A DNA stretch of 64,000 bases from an uncultured Kiloniellales bacterium. Lineage in GTDB: Bacteria; Pseudomonadota; Alphaproteobacteria; Kiloniellales; JAKSDN01. The DNA is taken from positions 5,834 to 69,833 of the forward strand of contig CAMYKD010000011.1 of the NCBI GenBank assembly GCA_947258885.1. The letters run 5' to 3'. Of the stretch, positions 1 through 8,057 are shown piece by piece; the stretch's first letter is position 1, and each line of letters begins with the position of its first letter. Position numbers and translations under genes: made by a program. The notes beneath the pieces are model-generated. The model was not told the DNA's origin. It worked only from the letters and a program-made list of their open reading frames with translations, and searched no databases.

Positions 1-540
1 GCCGTCGGCGGTGTTGACCACGATCCGGGTGCCGGCCTCGATGTGCGGCGGCACCATGACGCGCACGCCGTTCTCGAGCGTGGCCGGCTTGTAGGAGGAC
101 GAGGCGGTCTGCCCCTTCACGACGGGGTCGGCCTCGACCACCGCCATGGTCACCGACTCGGGCAGCATGACGCCGATCGCTTCGCCCTCGTAGGATTCGA
201 TGGTCACGATCATGCCGTCCTGGAGGAAGCGGACGGGCTCGCCCACCAGGTCGCTGTTCAGCGAAACCTGCTCGTAGGAGCCCTGGTCCATGAAGGTCAG
301 CATGTCGCCCTCGGCGTAGAGGTACTGGTACTCGCTCTGGTCGAGGCGCACCCGCTCGACGTCCTCGCTGGCCCGGAAGCGCTCGTTCAGCTTGGTGCCG
401 TCGCGGATGTCCTTGAGCTCGACCTGCAGGTAGGCGCCGCCCTTGCCCGGCTGGGTGTGCTGGATCTTGACGGCGCGCCACAGGCGGCCCTTGTGCTCGA
501 TCACGTTGCCGGGACGGATGGCGTTGCCGTTGATCTTCAT
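1..540 (-). CDS. efp: Elongation factor P (3' end cut by window edge)
   Basis: EF-P binds between the P and E sites of stalled ribosomes and promotes peptide-bond formation at polyproline stretches. Reading the minus strand from ATG at 540 gives [18 protein letters not shown], the family's N-terminal KOW-like domain. The loop TQPGKGGAY carries the conserved lysine (about residue 33) that is modified in many bacteria. Two OB-type domains follow and about 180 residues are visible of a usual 185-190, so only the last few codons are missing. It lies downstream of the thiE-like gene on the same strand with an 82-bp gap, so it may have its own promoter. The ORF track missed it because it runs off the window. 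Confidence 0.95.
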   Translation of the reverse strand, partial: MKINGNAIRPGNVIEHKGRLWRAVKIQHTQPGKGGAYLQVELKDIRDGTKLNERFRASEDVERVRLDQSEYQYLYAEGDMLTFMDQGSYEQVSLNSDLVGEPVRFLQDGMIVTIESYEGEAIGVMLPESVTMAVVEADPVVKGQTASSSYKPATLENGVRVMVPPHIEAGTRIVVNTADG

Positions 541-622
541 GGCGCGGAGGTCCGGAGTTTCGAAGTGGTTTGCCGCACTGCTGCGCGCGGAAGCTAGCAG
601 CGCGCCCGGGGGGAGGCAAGCG

Positions 623-1255
623 CTAGCGGTCGGCCTCGGCAAGCCGCGCGGCGAAGGCCTCGACCGCGGCGCCCGGCCCGTCGGGATGCTCCCAGGCGGC
701 CTCCTCCAGGGCGAGGAAATCGGCGCCCGCGCGGGCGAGCTCGGCGGCGTTCTCCAGCGTGACGCCGCCCAGCGCGACGCAGGGCAGGGTCATCAGCGCC
801 TGCCACCAGGAGAGCAAGTCCTTCACCTCGGCCTCGTCGCCTTCGAAGGCGACGTAGTCGGCGCCCGCCTCGCCGGCCAGCATGGCCGCGTGGCGCGAGA
901 CGCCGCAGGCCACGCCGACGATGGCCTCGGGCCCGATCGTCTCGCGCAGCCGGGCGACCGCGGGCTCGCCGCCGCTCAGGTGCAGGCCGTCGGCGCCGCT
1001 CTCCCGGGTGAGCTCGGGCCGGTCCTCGACCAGAAAGGCCACGTCGCGCGCCTGGGCGACGGGCCCGAGCGCCCGCGCCGCGCCGCGCGCCGCCCGGTCG
1101 TCCAGCCCGCCGGTGCGCAGCAGGACGCAGGCCACGTCGCCGGCCTCGAGCGCGGCGGCGAGTTGTTCGGCGAATACGGCCAGAGCCTCTCCCGCGGCGA
1201 GGCCGGACGGGATGACCAGGCAGAGGCGGCACGCGGGGGTCTCGGCTTCAGTCAT
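623..1255 (-). CDS. thiE: Thiamine phosphate synthase family protein (ThiE/TenI-like), divergent active site
   Basis: The 210-residue protein has the TIM-barrel layout of ThiE/TenI. ThiE couples HMP-PP and thiazole phosphate to thiamine phosphate. Family landmarks are [11 protein letters not shown] (about 105-115) and the phosphate loop [20 protein letters not shown] near the C-terminus. The catalytic strand that normally reads Q-(L/F)-R-x-K is LLRTGGL here, so the diphosphate-binding lysine is missing, and the N-D-D metal-site segment reads VEDR. It may therefore be a TenI-like or repurposed member rather than an active ThiE. The start is well supported by GGGAGG five bases upstream. It lies 12 bp after the preceding hypothetical gene, suggesting co-transcription. 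Confidence 0.72.
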   Translation of the reverse strand: MTEAETPACRLCLVIPSGLAAGEALAVFAEQLAAALEAGDVACVLLRTGGLDDRAARGAARALGPVAQARDVAFLVEDRPELTRESGADGLHLSGGEPAVARLRETIGPEAIVGVACGVSRHAAMLAGEAGADYVAFEGDEAEVKDLLSWWQALMTLPCVALGGVTLENAAELARAGADFLALEEAAWEHPDGPGAAVEAFAARLAEADR

Positions 1256-1267
1256 GGCAGCCTCCCT

Positions 1268-1675
1268 TCACTTCGGCGCCAGCCAGGCGCGGCAGGCAGC
1301 GAGCGGATCGGCCGCGCCGCGCAGGTCGAGCGCCCGAAGCCGGCCGGTCGTCAGCTCCGCGCCGGACTGCTCGGCGATGGCGGCGAGCTTGCGCGCGACC
1401 GCCTTCTTGCCGGTGAAGCGCACGCGCGTAAGCCCCAGGCGCAGCGCCAGGAGCACGTCGCCCGGCCGATCGGCGCAGTCGATCACGGCCTCGAAGGCCG
1501 CCTGCGGCACCTCGACCGCCGCCAGGACGACCACCTCCTGAAACCAGCCCGGTCCGGCGTAGGCCGACGCGCCCGGCGCCGAGGCGAGCGTCACCGGCAC
1601 GCCGAGCGCCGCCGCCGCGGCCAGCGCCGCGCGCGCGTCAGCGAGTGAATGGACGATCACCGCCTGCGCTGCCAT
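1268..1675 (-). CDS. Conserved hypothetical protein
   Basis: The protein has 135 residues from the ATG at 1675 (MAAQAVIVHSLADARAALAA). The ORF track's longer start at 1786 adds a basic, low-complexity stretch and is unlikely. The protein is alanine-rich alpha/beta, with HSLADARAAL near the N-terminus, GPGWFQE in the middle and a C-terminal ACRAWLAP. I do not recognise a characterised function. My impression is that similar small proteins are common in Rhodospirillales genomes. It immediately precedes the thiE-like gene (12 bp). A decayed partial duplicate lies just upstream at 1889-2137, so the locus has undergone local duplication. No strong ribosome-binding site is seen before the ATG. Confidence 0.7.
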   Translation of the reverse strand: MAAQAVIVHSLADARAALAAAAALGVPVTLASAPGASAYAGPGWFQEVVVLAAVEVPQAAFEAVIDCADRPGDVLLALRLGLTRVRFTGKKAVARKLAAIAEQSGAELTTGRLRALDLRGAADPLAACRAWLAPK

Positions 1676-1888
1676 GACGCGATCATAGAGACAAAGCCCG
1701 GCCGGCCAAGCAGGCGCTTCGGCCGCGCTGCGGACGATCCATCGCCGGCGCCTGGCCTGCCGGAGGCTCGACCGCCTTTGCTGCAATCATATCGAGAAAA
1801 TCGACGGCGCGGTGAAACTGTCGCTTGCCACGGGGCGAGACCGTCCCGGACGCCACGGAGGGCGCAGGGCGGGAGCATGCCGCCCGGC

Positions 1889-2137
1889 CGCACCGCGCAG
1901 GTCGAGGGCCCGAAGCCGGTCGGTCGTCAGTTCCACGCCCGACTGCTCGGCGATGGCGGCGAGCTTCCGCGCGACTGCAGCCCTGCCGGTGAAGCGCACG
2001 CGCCGGAGGCCCAAGGCTCAACGCCGGGCGCACGCCGCCCGGCCGGTCGGCGCGGTCGATCACCGCCTCGAAGGCCGCACGCGGGACCCCGGCCGCCGCC
2101 AGGGCCGTCATTTCCTGGAACCAGCCCGGCCCAGGCC
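1889..2137 (-). pseudogene. Decayed partial duplicate of the 1268-1675 gene
   Basis: Read on the minus strand, this segment matches the neighbouring hypothetical gene over about 80 residues: GPGWFQE, then AAFEAVIDRADRPG, then in another frame VRFTG-AVARKLAAIAEQSG-ELTT-RLRALDLRGAA. Similarity starts abruptly at GPGWF and ends at DLRGAA. A one-base insertion near 2015 puts the two halves in different frames (track ORFs 1683-2111 and 1787-2014). There is no matching N-terminus or stop codon. It is a dead, partial tandem copy. Confidence 0.75.
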
Positions 2138-2354
2138 GCCCTCACGATCCGCTTGCCGGCAATCGAATTTCAATTGTTAAAGCTGGTAATACAGCGAACG
2201 GCGCATTTGTTATTTGCCACACAAAACCTTGTAGACAGAAACCGACGATATAGTTCACACTATGCGAGTGAAAAGGCGCGGTGAAGGTGCCGCACTATTT
2301 TCGCGCCGGACGGCAAGTCGAGTTGGGGGGCTTGTTTCTAGGGTTCGGGGTGTG
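2138..2354 (+). promoter_or_regulatory. AT-richer region upstream of pqiA, with short inverted repeat
   Basis: This gene-free stretch separates the divergent minus-strand cluster from pqiA. Its first half is clearly AT-richer than the surroundings (for example AATTTCAATTGTTAAAG), typical of a promoter region. A short inverted repeat ATAGT-TCAC-ACTAT lies at 2250-2263, about 90 bp before the pqiA ATG. I could not settle on a convincing -35/-10 pair. Function as a pqi control region is inferred from position only. Confidence 0.35.
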
Positions 2355-3623
2355 ATGGCTGGGGCGTTTTCTTTGATCGCGTGTCACGATTGCGGGCTCC
2401 TGCACCGGGAACGGCCGCTGCCCGACGGCGGCGCCGCCAAGTGCACGCGCTGCGGGGCGGTGCTGTACAAGGCGCGGCGCAACAGCCTCGACCGGACCCT
2501 GATGCTGAGCCTGGCGGCGCTGATCTTCTTCGTGCTGGCCAACGTCTATCCCTTCATGACCTTCAAGATGGAGGGGCGGGCGCAGGCGAGCACGCTGATC
2601 ACCGGCGTGATGGAGCTCTACGAGGCCGACCTGTGGCCGCTCGCCGTCGTGGTGTTCTGCGGATCCATCCTCCTGCCGCTGGTCAAGGTGCTCTCCATGC
2701 TCGCCGTGCTGCTGCCGCTGAAGCTCGGCCGGCGGCCGCGTCACCTGGCCGCGGCGTTCAGGCTGGTCGAGATCCTGCAGCCCTGGGCGATGATGGAGGT
2801 CTACCTGCTCGGCGTCTTCGTCGCCTACGTCAAGCTGATCGAGCTGGCGACGATCGAACTGGGCGTCGCGCTCTACTCCTTCGTCGCGCTGATCGTGCTC
2901 CTGGCGGCCGCCGACGCCGCCCTCGACCCGCGCGTCGTGTGGCAGCGCCTGGGAGCCGCGCCGCGCGTCGCGCGGCTGCCGGCCAGGTGGCGCACCACGC
3001 TGGTCGGCTGCCATGCCTGCGATCTGGTCAGCCGGCTGCGCCGGCCGCCGAAGGGCGGCCACATGCACTGCCCGCGCTGCGGCACCGCGCTGCACCGGCG
3101 CAAGACGAACAGCCTCGCCCGCACCTGGGCGCTGGTGCTGACCGCGACCATTCTCTACATCCCGGCCAACCTCTTTCCGATCATGACCGTGATCTCCTTC
3201 GGCAAGGGCGCGCCGGACACCATCCTGAGCGGGGTCAAGCACCTGATCGAAGGCGGCATGTGGCCGCTCGCCCTGCTCGTCTTCTTCGCCAGTATCACCG
3301 TGCCCGTGCTGAAGCTGATCGGGCTCGGCTATCTGCTGATCTCGGTGCAGCGCAAGTCGCAGTGGCGTCCCAGGGACCGGACGCGCCTCTACCGGATCAC
3401 CGAGGCGGTCGGGCGCTGGTCGATGATCGACATCTTCATGATCTCGATCCTGGTGGCGCTGGTGAAGCTCGGCTCGATCGCGACCATCGAGCCGGGCGTC
3501 GGCGCCACCTCCTTCGCCGCCGTGGTCATCATCACCATGATCGCGGCCATGAGCTTCGATCCGAGGCTGATCTGGGACAATATGGAGAGCGAGTATGAGC
3601 GAACGACCCCAAGAGCCGCTTGA
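2355..3623 (+). CDS. pqiA: Paraquat-inducible protein A (two PqiA domains)
   Basis: An integral membrane partner of the MCE protein PqiB in an envelope-spanning lipid-transport system (PqiABC/LetAB type). The 422 residues contain two tandem PqiA domains. Each starts with a cytoplasmic zinc-ribbon pair (CHDCG with CTRCG; CHACD with CPRCG) followed by about four transmembrane helices. The second-domain signature RITEAVGRWSMIDIFMI is the family hallmark. I chose ATG 2355 (MAGAFSLIACHDCG), because the upstream in-frame start at 2262 would add a basic leader without homology. It overlaps pqiB by 29 bp, so the two are translationally linked. Confidence 0.93.
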   Translation: MAGAFSLIACHDCGLLHRERPLPDGGAAKCTRCGAVLYKARRNSLDRTLMLSLAALIFFVLANVYPFMTFKMEGRAQASTLITGVMELYEADLWPLAVVVFCGSILLPLVKVLSMLAVLLPLKLGRRPRHLAAAFRLVEILQPWAMMEVYLLGVFVAYVKLIELATIELGVALYSFVALIVLLAAADAALDPRVVWQRLGAAPRVARLPARWRTTLVGCHACDLVSRLRRPPKGGHMHCPRCGTALHRRKTNSLARTWALVLTATILYIPANLFPIMTVISFGKGAPDTILSGVKHLIEGGMWPLALLVFFASITVPVLKLIGLGYLLISVQRKSQWRPRDRTRLYRITEAVGRWSMIDIFMISILVALVKLGSIATIEPGVGATSFAAVVIITMIAAMSFDPRLIWDNMESEYERTTPRAA

Positions 3624-5304
3624 GCGGGACGAGCTGCCCGAGGTGGCGGTCGAGCCGCGCCGCGGCTTTTCCATCGTCTGGCTGATCCCGCTGGTCGCCG
3701 GCGTGATCGCCGTGTGGCTCGGCTACACGACGATCATGGAGAAGGGGCCGACCGTCACAATCACCTTCAAGACGGCCGAGGGCCTCGAGGCCGGCAAGAC
3801 CAAGATCAAGTTCCGCGACGTCGAGGTCGGCCTGGTCGAGAACGTCGCGATCAGCGAGGACACCTCGCACATCGTCGTGACCGCGACCCTCGTCAAGGAC
3901 GCCAAACAGCATCTGACCGATGGTACGCGCTTCTGGGTCGTGCGGCCCCGGCTCGGCGCGGGCGGCGTCTCCGGTCTCAGCACCCTGGTTTCCGGTTCCT
4001 ACATCGGGCTTGAACTCGGGCCCGGGGCCCCAAGACGGGCGTTCACCGGCCTCGAGGTGCCGCCGCCGGTGCTGGCCGACGAAGCGGGCCGCAAGTTCAT
4101 GCTCCAGGCGGACAGTCTCGGCTCGCTGAGCCCCGGGTCGCCGATCTACTACCGTGGCCTGGAGGTCGGCCAAGTGCTCGGCTACGAGCTGGTCGAGCAG
4201 GGCCAGGGCGTTCGGGTCGATATCTTCGTCAAGGAGCCGCATGACCGGCTGGTCCGGGCGAACAGCCGGTTCTGGAACGCCAGCGGCATCGACGTCTCGG
4301 TCGGCGCCGACGGCTTCACCGTCTCGACCGCCTCCGTGGAAGCCCTTCTGGCGGGCGGCGTCTCTTTCGACACTCCGGTCAGCGCGTCGCGCCTCGAACC
4401 GGCAGTGGAAGGCACCAGTTTCAAGTTGTTCGACGACCATGCCAGCGTCAGCGAGGCCTCCTACACCGAGAGGACCCCCTACGTGGCCTACTTCGACGGC
4501 TCCGTAAGAGGTCTGCAGGTCGGCGCGCCGGTCGAATTCCGCGGCATCAGGATCGGATCGGTGACCGACGTGGCGCTCGAGATCAACCGGAAGACCACCT
4601 CCGTTCGCATCCCCGTGACGTTCCAGATCGAGCCGCAGCGGGTGAACGTGCTCGATGTCACAGGGGCGGAGACCCCGGAGAATAGCGATCCCTATGCGGG
4701 CATGGCGCGTCTCGTCGAACGTGGACTGAGGGCCCAGCTGCAAAGCGGCAGCCTGCTCACCGGCCAGCTGCTCGTCGAGCTCGACTTTCATCCGGACAGC
4801 CCGGCGGCGGAATTGAGGACCAAGGGCAGGTATGCCGAGATCCCGACCGTGCCCTCCGACCTGGAGGAGATCAAGCAGTCGGTCGAGCAGGTGCTGGCCA
4901 AGGTCGGCGCCCTGCCTCTCGAAGAGCTGGTCGAAGACCTGCGCAAGACGATTCAGGACGCCGACCGCCTGGTCGCCTCGCCCGAGCTGATGCAGACCGT
5001 CGTGTCGCTGAACCAGACCCTGGCGGATGTCCAGGCCCTGGTGCGCAATGTCGACGGTAAGGTCGTGCCGCTGCTGGCCAGCCTCGAGGACACCTCGCAG
5101 GCGGCCGAGGGCGCCTTGCTGCAGGCCAAGACGACCCTGATCTCGGCGGACGGGTTCGTCGGGGAGAGATCCGAGGTGCGCTACGACCTCTCCCTACTCA
5201 TGAAGGAGCTGACCGAGGCGGCCCGCTCGATCCGCTTCCTGACCGACTATCTCGAGCAACATCCCGAGGCCTTGCTCCGCGGCAAAGCCGGATCGGAGGA
5301 TTGA
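3595..5304 (+). CDS. pqiB: MCE-domain protein PqiB
   Basis: PqiB forms periplasmic MCE rings that make a lipid tunnel between inner and outer membrane. The 569-residue protein has a short cytoplasmic N-terminus, one transmembrane helix (about 25-45, GFSIVWLIPLVAGVIAVWL) and three MCE domains. Their signatures are GLEAGKTKIKFRDVEVG, LSPGSPIYYRGLEVG and GLQVGAPVEFRGIRIG. A long alpha-helical C-terminal part (from about 420) forms the needle. The domain number matches PqiB rather than the seven-domain LetB. It overlaps pqiA upstream, and pqiC follows two bases after its stop codon. Confidence 0.94.
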   Translation: MSERPQEPLERDELPEVAVEPRRGFSIVWLIPLVAGVIAVWLGYTTIMEKGPTVTITFKTAEGLEAGKTKIKFRDVEVGLVENVAISEDTSHIVVTATLVKDAKQHLTDGTRFWVVRPRLGAGGVSGLSTLVSGSYIGLELGPGAPRRAFTGLEVPPPVLADEAGRKFMLQADSLGSLSPGSPIYYRGLEVGQVLGYELVEQGQGVRVDIFVKEPHDRLVRANSRFWNASGIDVSVGADGFTVSTASVEALLAGGVSFDTPVSASRLEPAVEGTSFKLFDDHASVSEASYTERTPYVAYFDGSVRGLQVGAPVEFRGIRIGSVTDVALEINRKTTSVRIPVTFQIEPQRVNVLDVTGAETPENSDPYAGMARLVERGLRAQLQSGSLLTGQLLVELDFHPDSPAAELRTKGRYAEIPTVPSDLEEIKQSVEQVLAKVGALPLEELVEDLRKTIQDADRLVASPELMQTVVSLNQTLADVQALVRNVDGKVVPLLASLEDTSQAAEGALLQAKTTLISADGFVGERSEVRYDLSLLMKELTEAARSIRFLTDYLEQHPEALLRGKAGSED

Positions 5305-5306
5305 TC

Positions 5307-5921
5307 ATGCCCCGCAACCCATCGCGCCCGGCCGTCCTGGTCCTGGCCGCCGCCCTGCTGGCCCCGGCCGGCTGCGCCCAGACCCAGCCCACCGACTTCT
5401 ACATCCTGTCCAGCCTGCCGCCCTCGGCCGCCGCCAGCCTGGGCGCCGACGCGGACAAGCTGTCGCTGGGCGTCGGCCCCGTGGCCCTGCCGGCCTACCT
5501 GGACCGGCCGCAGGTCGTCGCGCTGGCCAGCTCCAATAAGCTGCAGCTGGCCGAGTTCCACAAATGGGCGGAACCCCTGCAGGACAACTTCTCGCGGGTG
5601 CTGGCCGAGAACCTCTCGATCCTCCTGGGGACCGACCGCGTCGCCAAGCTGCCGCAGCGCCGCGCCACGGCGATCAACTACCAGGTCGCGGTCGAGGTCC
5701 TTCGTTTCGACGCCGACCTCGACGGCACGGCCTCGCTGGTCGCGCGCTGGAACATCCTCGGCAAGGACGGCAAGAAATCGCTGGCCATGCGCAGGTCGAG
5801 CTTCACCGAGACGAGCGAGCCCGCAGGCGACCCCGAGGCGGTGGTCGCCGCGATGAGCCGCGCCGTCGGCGATCTCAGCCGGGAAATCGCCTCGACGCTC
5901 CGGACGCTGGGAACCAAGTGA
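5307..5921 (+). CDS. pqiC: PqiC-type lipoprotein (ABC-type transport auxiliary, DUF330)
   Basis: An outer-membrane lipoprotein thought to dock the PqiB needle. The 204-residue precursor begins with a signal peptide and a lipobox ending LAPAGC (Cys about residue 23). The mature part starts near PTDFYILSSL, the family's typical beginning, and includes VGPVALPAYLDRPQVV. The track start at 5301 is a TTG; ATG 5307 is better placed, with GGAGGA about six bases upstream overlapping the end of pqiB. It closes the pqiABC operon and converges with gap. Confidence 0.9.
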   Translation: MPRNPSRPAVLVLAAALLAPAGCAQTQPTDFYILSSLPPSAAASLGADADKLSLGVGPVALPAYLDRPQVVALASSNKLQLAEFHKWAEPLQDNFSRVLAENLSILLGTDRVAKLPQRRATAINYQVAVEVLRFDADLDGTASLVARWNILGKDGKKSLAMRRSSFTETSEPAGDPEAVVAAMSRAVGDLSREIASTLRTLGTK

Positions 5922-5968
5922 CGCCGGTTCCCGCCCGGCGCCCCTCCGGCTCTCAAGACCGCTCTTGA

Positions 5969-6976
5969 TCAGAGCATGGTGCCCAGCAAGACCGCGGTGT
6001 CGCTCATGCGGTTGGAGAAGCCCCATTCGTTGTCGTACCAGGACATAACGCGCACCAGGGTGCCGTCGACCACCTGGGTGCCGTCCAGGTCGAAGACCGA
6101 GCTGGCGGGGCTGTGGTTGAAGTCGACCGAGACCAGCGGCGCGGCGTTGGCCTCGAGGACGCCCTTCAGCTCGCCCGCCGCGGCCTCCCGGATCGCCGCG
6201 TTGATCTCCTCGGCGCTGGTCGCGCGCCCGGCGTCGAACTTCAGGTCGATCAGGCTGACGTTGGGCGCCGGCACGCGCAGGGCTACGCCGTCCAGCTTGC
6301 CCGCCAGCTCCGGCAGCACCAGGCCGACGGCGCGCGCCGCGCCGGTCGAGGTCGGGATGATCGACACGGCGGCCGCGCGGGCGCGCCGCAGGTCCTTGTG
6401 CAGGGTGTCGACCGTGGGCTGGTCGCCGGTGTAGGAGTGGATCGTGGTCATGAAGCCGCGCTCGATGCCGACGGTGCGGTGCAGCACGTGGGCCACGGGC
6501 GCCAGGCAGTTGGTCGTGCAGGACGCGTTCGAGACGACGCTGTGGCTGGGCTCCAGCTTGTCGTGGTTGACGCCGTAGACCACGGTCAGGTCGGCGCCGG
6601 AGGCGGGCGCAGAGACCAGCACCTTCTTGGCGCCGCCCTTGAAGTGCGCCGAGGCCTTGTCCTTGCTGTTGAACAGCCCGGTGCACTCCATCACGATATC
6701 GACGCCGAGGTCGCCCCAGGGCAGCTTGGCCGGGTCGCGCTTGGCCAGCACGCGCACCTCCCGGCCGTCGATCGCGATGGCGTCGTCCTTGGCCTCGACC
6801 TCGCCCGGGAAGCGCCCGTGGACGGAGTCGTATTTCAAGAGGTGCGCGTTGGCCTCGGGCGTGCCGAGGTCGTTGATGGCGACGAACTCGATGTCCGTGC
6901 GCTTGGCTTCCATGGCGGCGCGGAACACCAGCCGCCCGATCCGCCCGAAACCGTTGATGCCGACCCGCAATGCCAT
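5969..6976 (-). CDS. gap: Type I glyceraldehyde-3-phosphate dehydrogenase
   Basis: Oxidises glyceraldehyde 3-phosphate to 1,3-bisphosphoglycerate with NAD in glycolysis, or the reverse in gluconeogenesis. The 335 residues show the nucleotide-binding start [16 protein letters not shown], the catalytic cysteine motif [12 protein letters not shown] (about 150) and the C-terminal [12 protein letters not shown]. Length and motifs are standard. A strong ribosome-binding site (GAGGAGAG) precedes the ATG at 6976. It follows fba by 37 bp and tkt further upstream on the same strand, so the three probably form one transcript. The usual alphaproteobacterial partner pgk is not in this cluster. Confidence 0.97.
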   Translation of the reverse strand: MALRVGINGFGRIGRLVFRAAMEAKRTDIEFVAINDLGTPEANAHLLKYDSVHGRFPGEVEAKDDAIAIDGREVRVLAKRDPAKLPWGDLGVDIVMECTGLFNSKDKASAHFKGGAKKVLVSAPASGADLTVVYGVNHDKLEPSHSVVSNASCTTNCLAPVAHVLHRTVGIERGFMTTIHSYTGDQPTVDTLHKDLRRARAAAVSIIPTSTGAARAVGLVLPELAGKLDGVALRVPAPNVSLIDLKFDAGRATSAEEINAAIREAAAGELKGVLEANAAPLVSVDFNHSPASSVFDLDGTQVVDGTLVRVMSWYDNEWGFSNRMSDTAVLLGTML

Positions 6977-7013
6977 GTCTTCACTCTCCTCTTCTTAAAA
7001 TTCTTCTCGATGC

Positions 7014-8015
7014 TCAGGCGTAGGTGCCCAGCGTCGCCTGGCCGTTGGCCTGGGCGCGCTCGAACAGGGCCGCCTGGGCGGTTTCCAGGTTCTCCGGCTT
7101 GCCGGCCCAGGCCTTGAGCGGCGCGGCCTGCAGGGCGCGGCCATAGGAGAAGCTGAGTTTCCACGGCGGCCTCTCGCCGAGCTTGTTCATCGCATTGAGG
7201 TGCAGGGTGGCGACCTCGTCGGACTGTCCGCCGGACAGGAAGACGATGCCGGGCACGGCCGCCGGCACCGCGCGCTTGAGGCAGCGGACCGTGCGCTCGG
7301 CGACCTCCTGGACGTCGGCCTGCTCGGGGCAGTCCGTGCCGGAGATCACCATGTTGGGCTTGAGCAGCATGCCCTCCAGCGCGACCTCCTGCACGGCGAG
7401 CTCGTTGAAGACGCTGCGCAGCACCTCCTCGCTCACCAGGTCGCAGACCTCGATATCGTGATCGCCGTCCATCAGGACCTCGGGCTCGACGATCGGTACC
7501 AGGCCGGCCTCCTGGACCAGGGCGGCGTAACGGGCGAGCGCGTGGGCGTTGGCCGTCACGCAGGCGGCGCTCGGTATGTCCTCGCCGATGCGGTAGACCG
7601 CGCGCCACTTGGCGAAGCGCGCGCCGAGCTCGGCATATTCGTTCAGGCGGTCGCGCAGGCCGTCCAGGCCCTCGGTGACGGTTTCCCCCGGAAAGCCGGC
7701 CAGCGGCTTGGCGCCGGTATCGACCTTGATGCCAGGCATGATCCCGGCATCCCGGATGACCTCGACCAGCGACGTGCCGTCGGCGGCGTCCTGACGGATC
7801 GTCTCGTCGAACAGGATGACGCCGCTAATGTGCTCGCCGACGCGCGGCGTCGAGAACAGCATCTCGCGGTAATCGCGGCGGCTGGACTCGGTCGAGTCCA
7901 CGCCGATGCCGTCGAAGCGTTTCTTGATGGTCGGCGCGCTTTCGTCGGCCGCCAGAATTCCCTTGCCGTCGGCGACTAGCGCCTTGGCCGTTTGCTCCAG
8001 TGTCGCTTCCGTCAT
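7014..8015 (-). CDS. fba: Class I fructose-bisphosphate aldolase
   Basis: Cleaves fructose 1,6-bisphosphate to two triose phosphates through a Schiff-base lysine. The 333 residues show class I features: GKGILAADESAPTIKKRF near the N-terminus, ARFAKWRAVY, IVEPEVLMDGDHD, and LLKPNMVISG with the presumed Schiff-base lysine. C-terminal FLSGGQSDEVAT binds phosphate. ATG 8015 (MTEATLEQT) is preferred over the track's GTG at 8024, because GGAGGAG sits eight bases upstream of it. It lies between tkt and gap on the same strand. A metal-free class I enzyme of this type in a bacterial glycolysis/Calvin-type cluster is less common than class II. Confidence 0.95.
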   Translation of the reverse strand: MTEATLEQTAKALVADGKGILAADESAPTIKKRFDGIGVDSTESSRRDYREMLFSTPRVGEHISGVILFDETIRQDAADGTSLVEVIRDAGIMPGIKVDTGAKPLAGFPGETVTEGLDGLRDRLNEYAELGARFAKWRAVYRIGEDIPSAACVTANAHALARYAALVQEAGLVPIVEPEVLMDGDHDIEVCDLVSEEVLRSVFNELAVQEVALEGMLLKPNMVISGTDCPEQADVQEVAERTVRCLKRAVPAAVPGIVFLSGGQSDEVATLHLNAMNKLGERPPWKLSFSYGRALQAAPLKAWAGKPENLETAQAALFERAQANGQATLGTYA

Positions 8016-8057
8016 GGGCTGCACTCCTCCGTCTGCTTCACCCGCCGGCCGGGGCCC

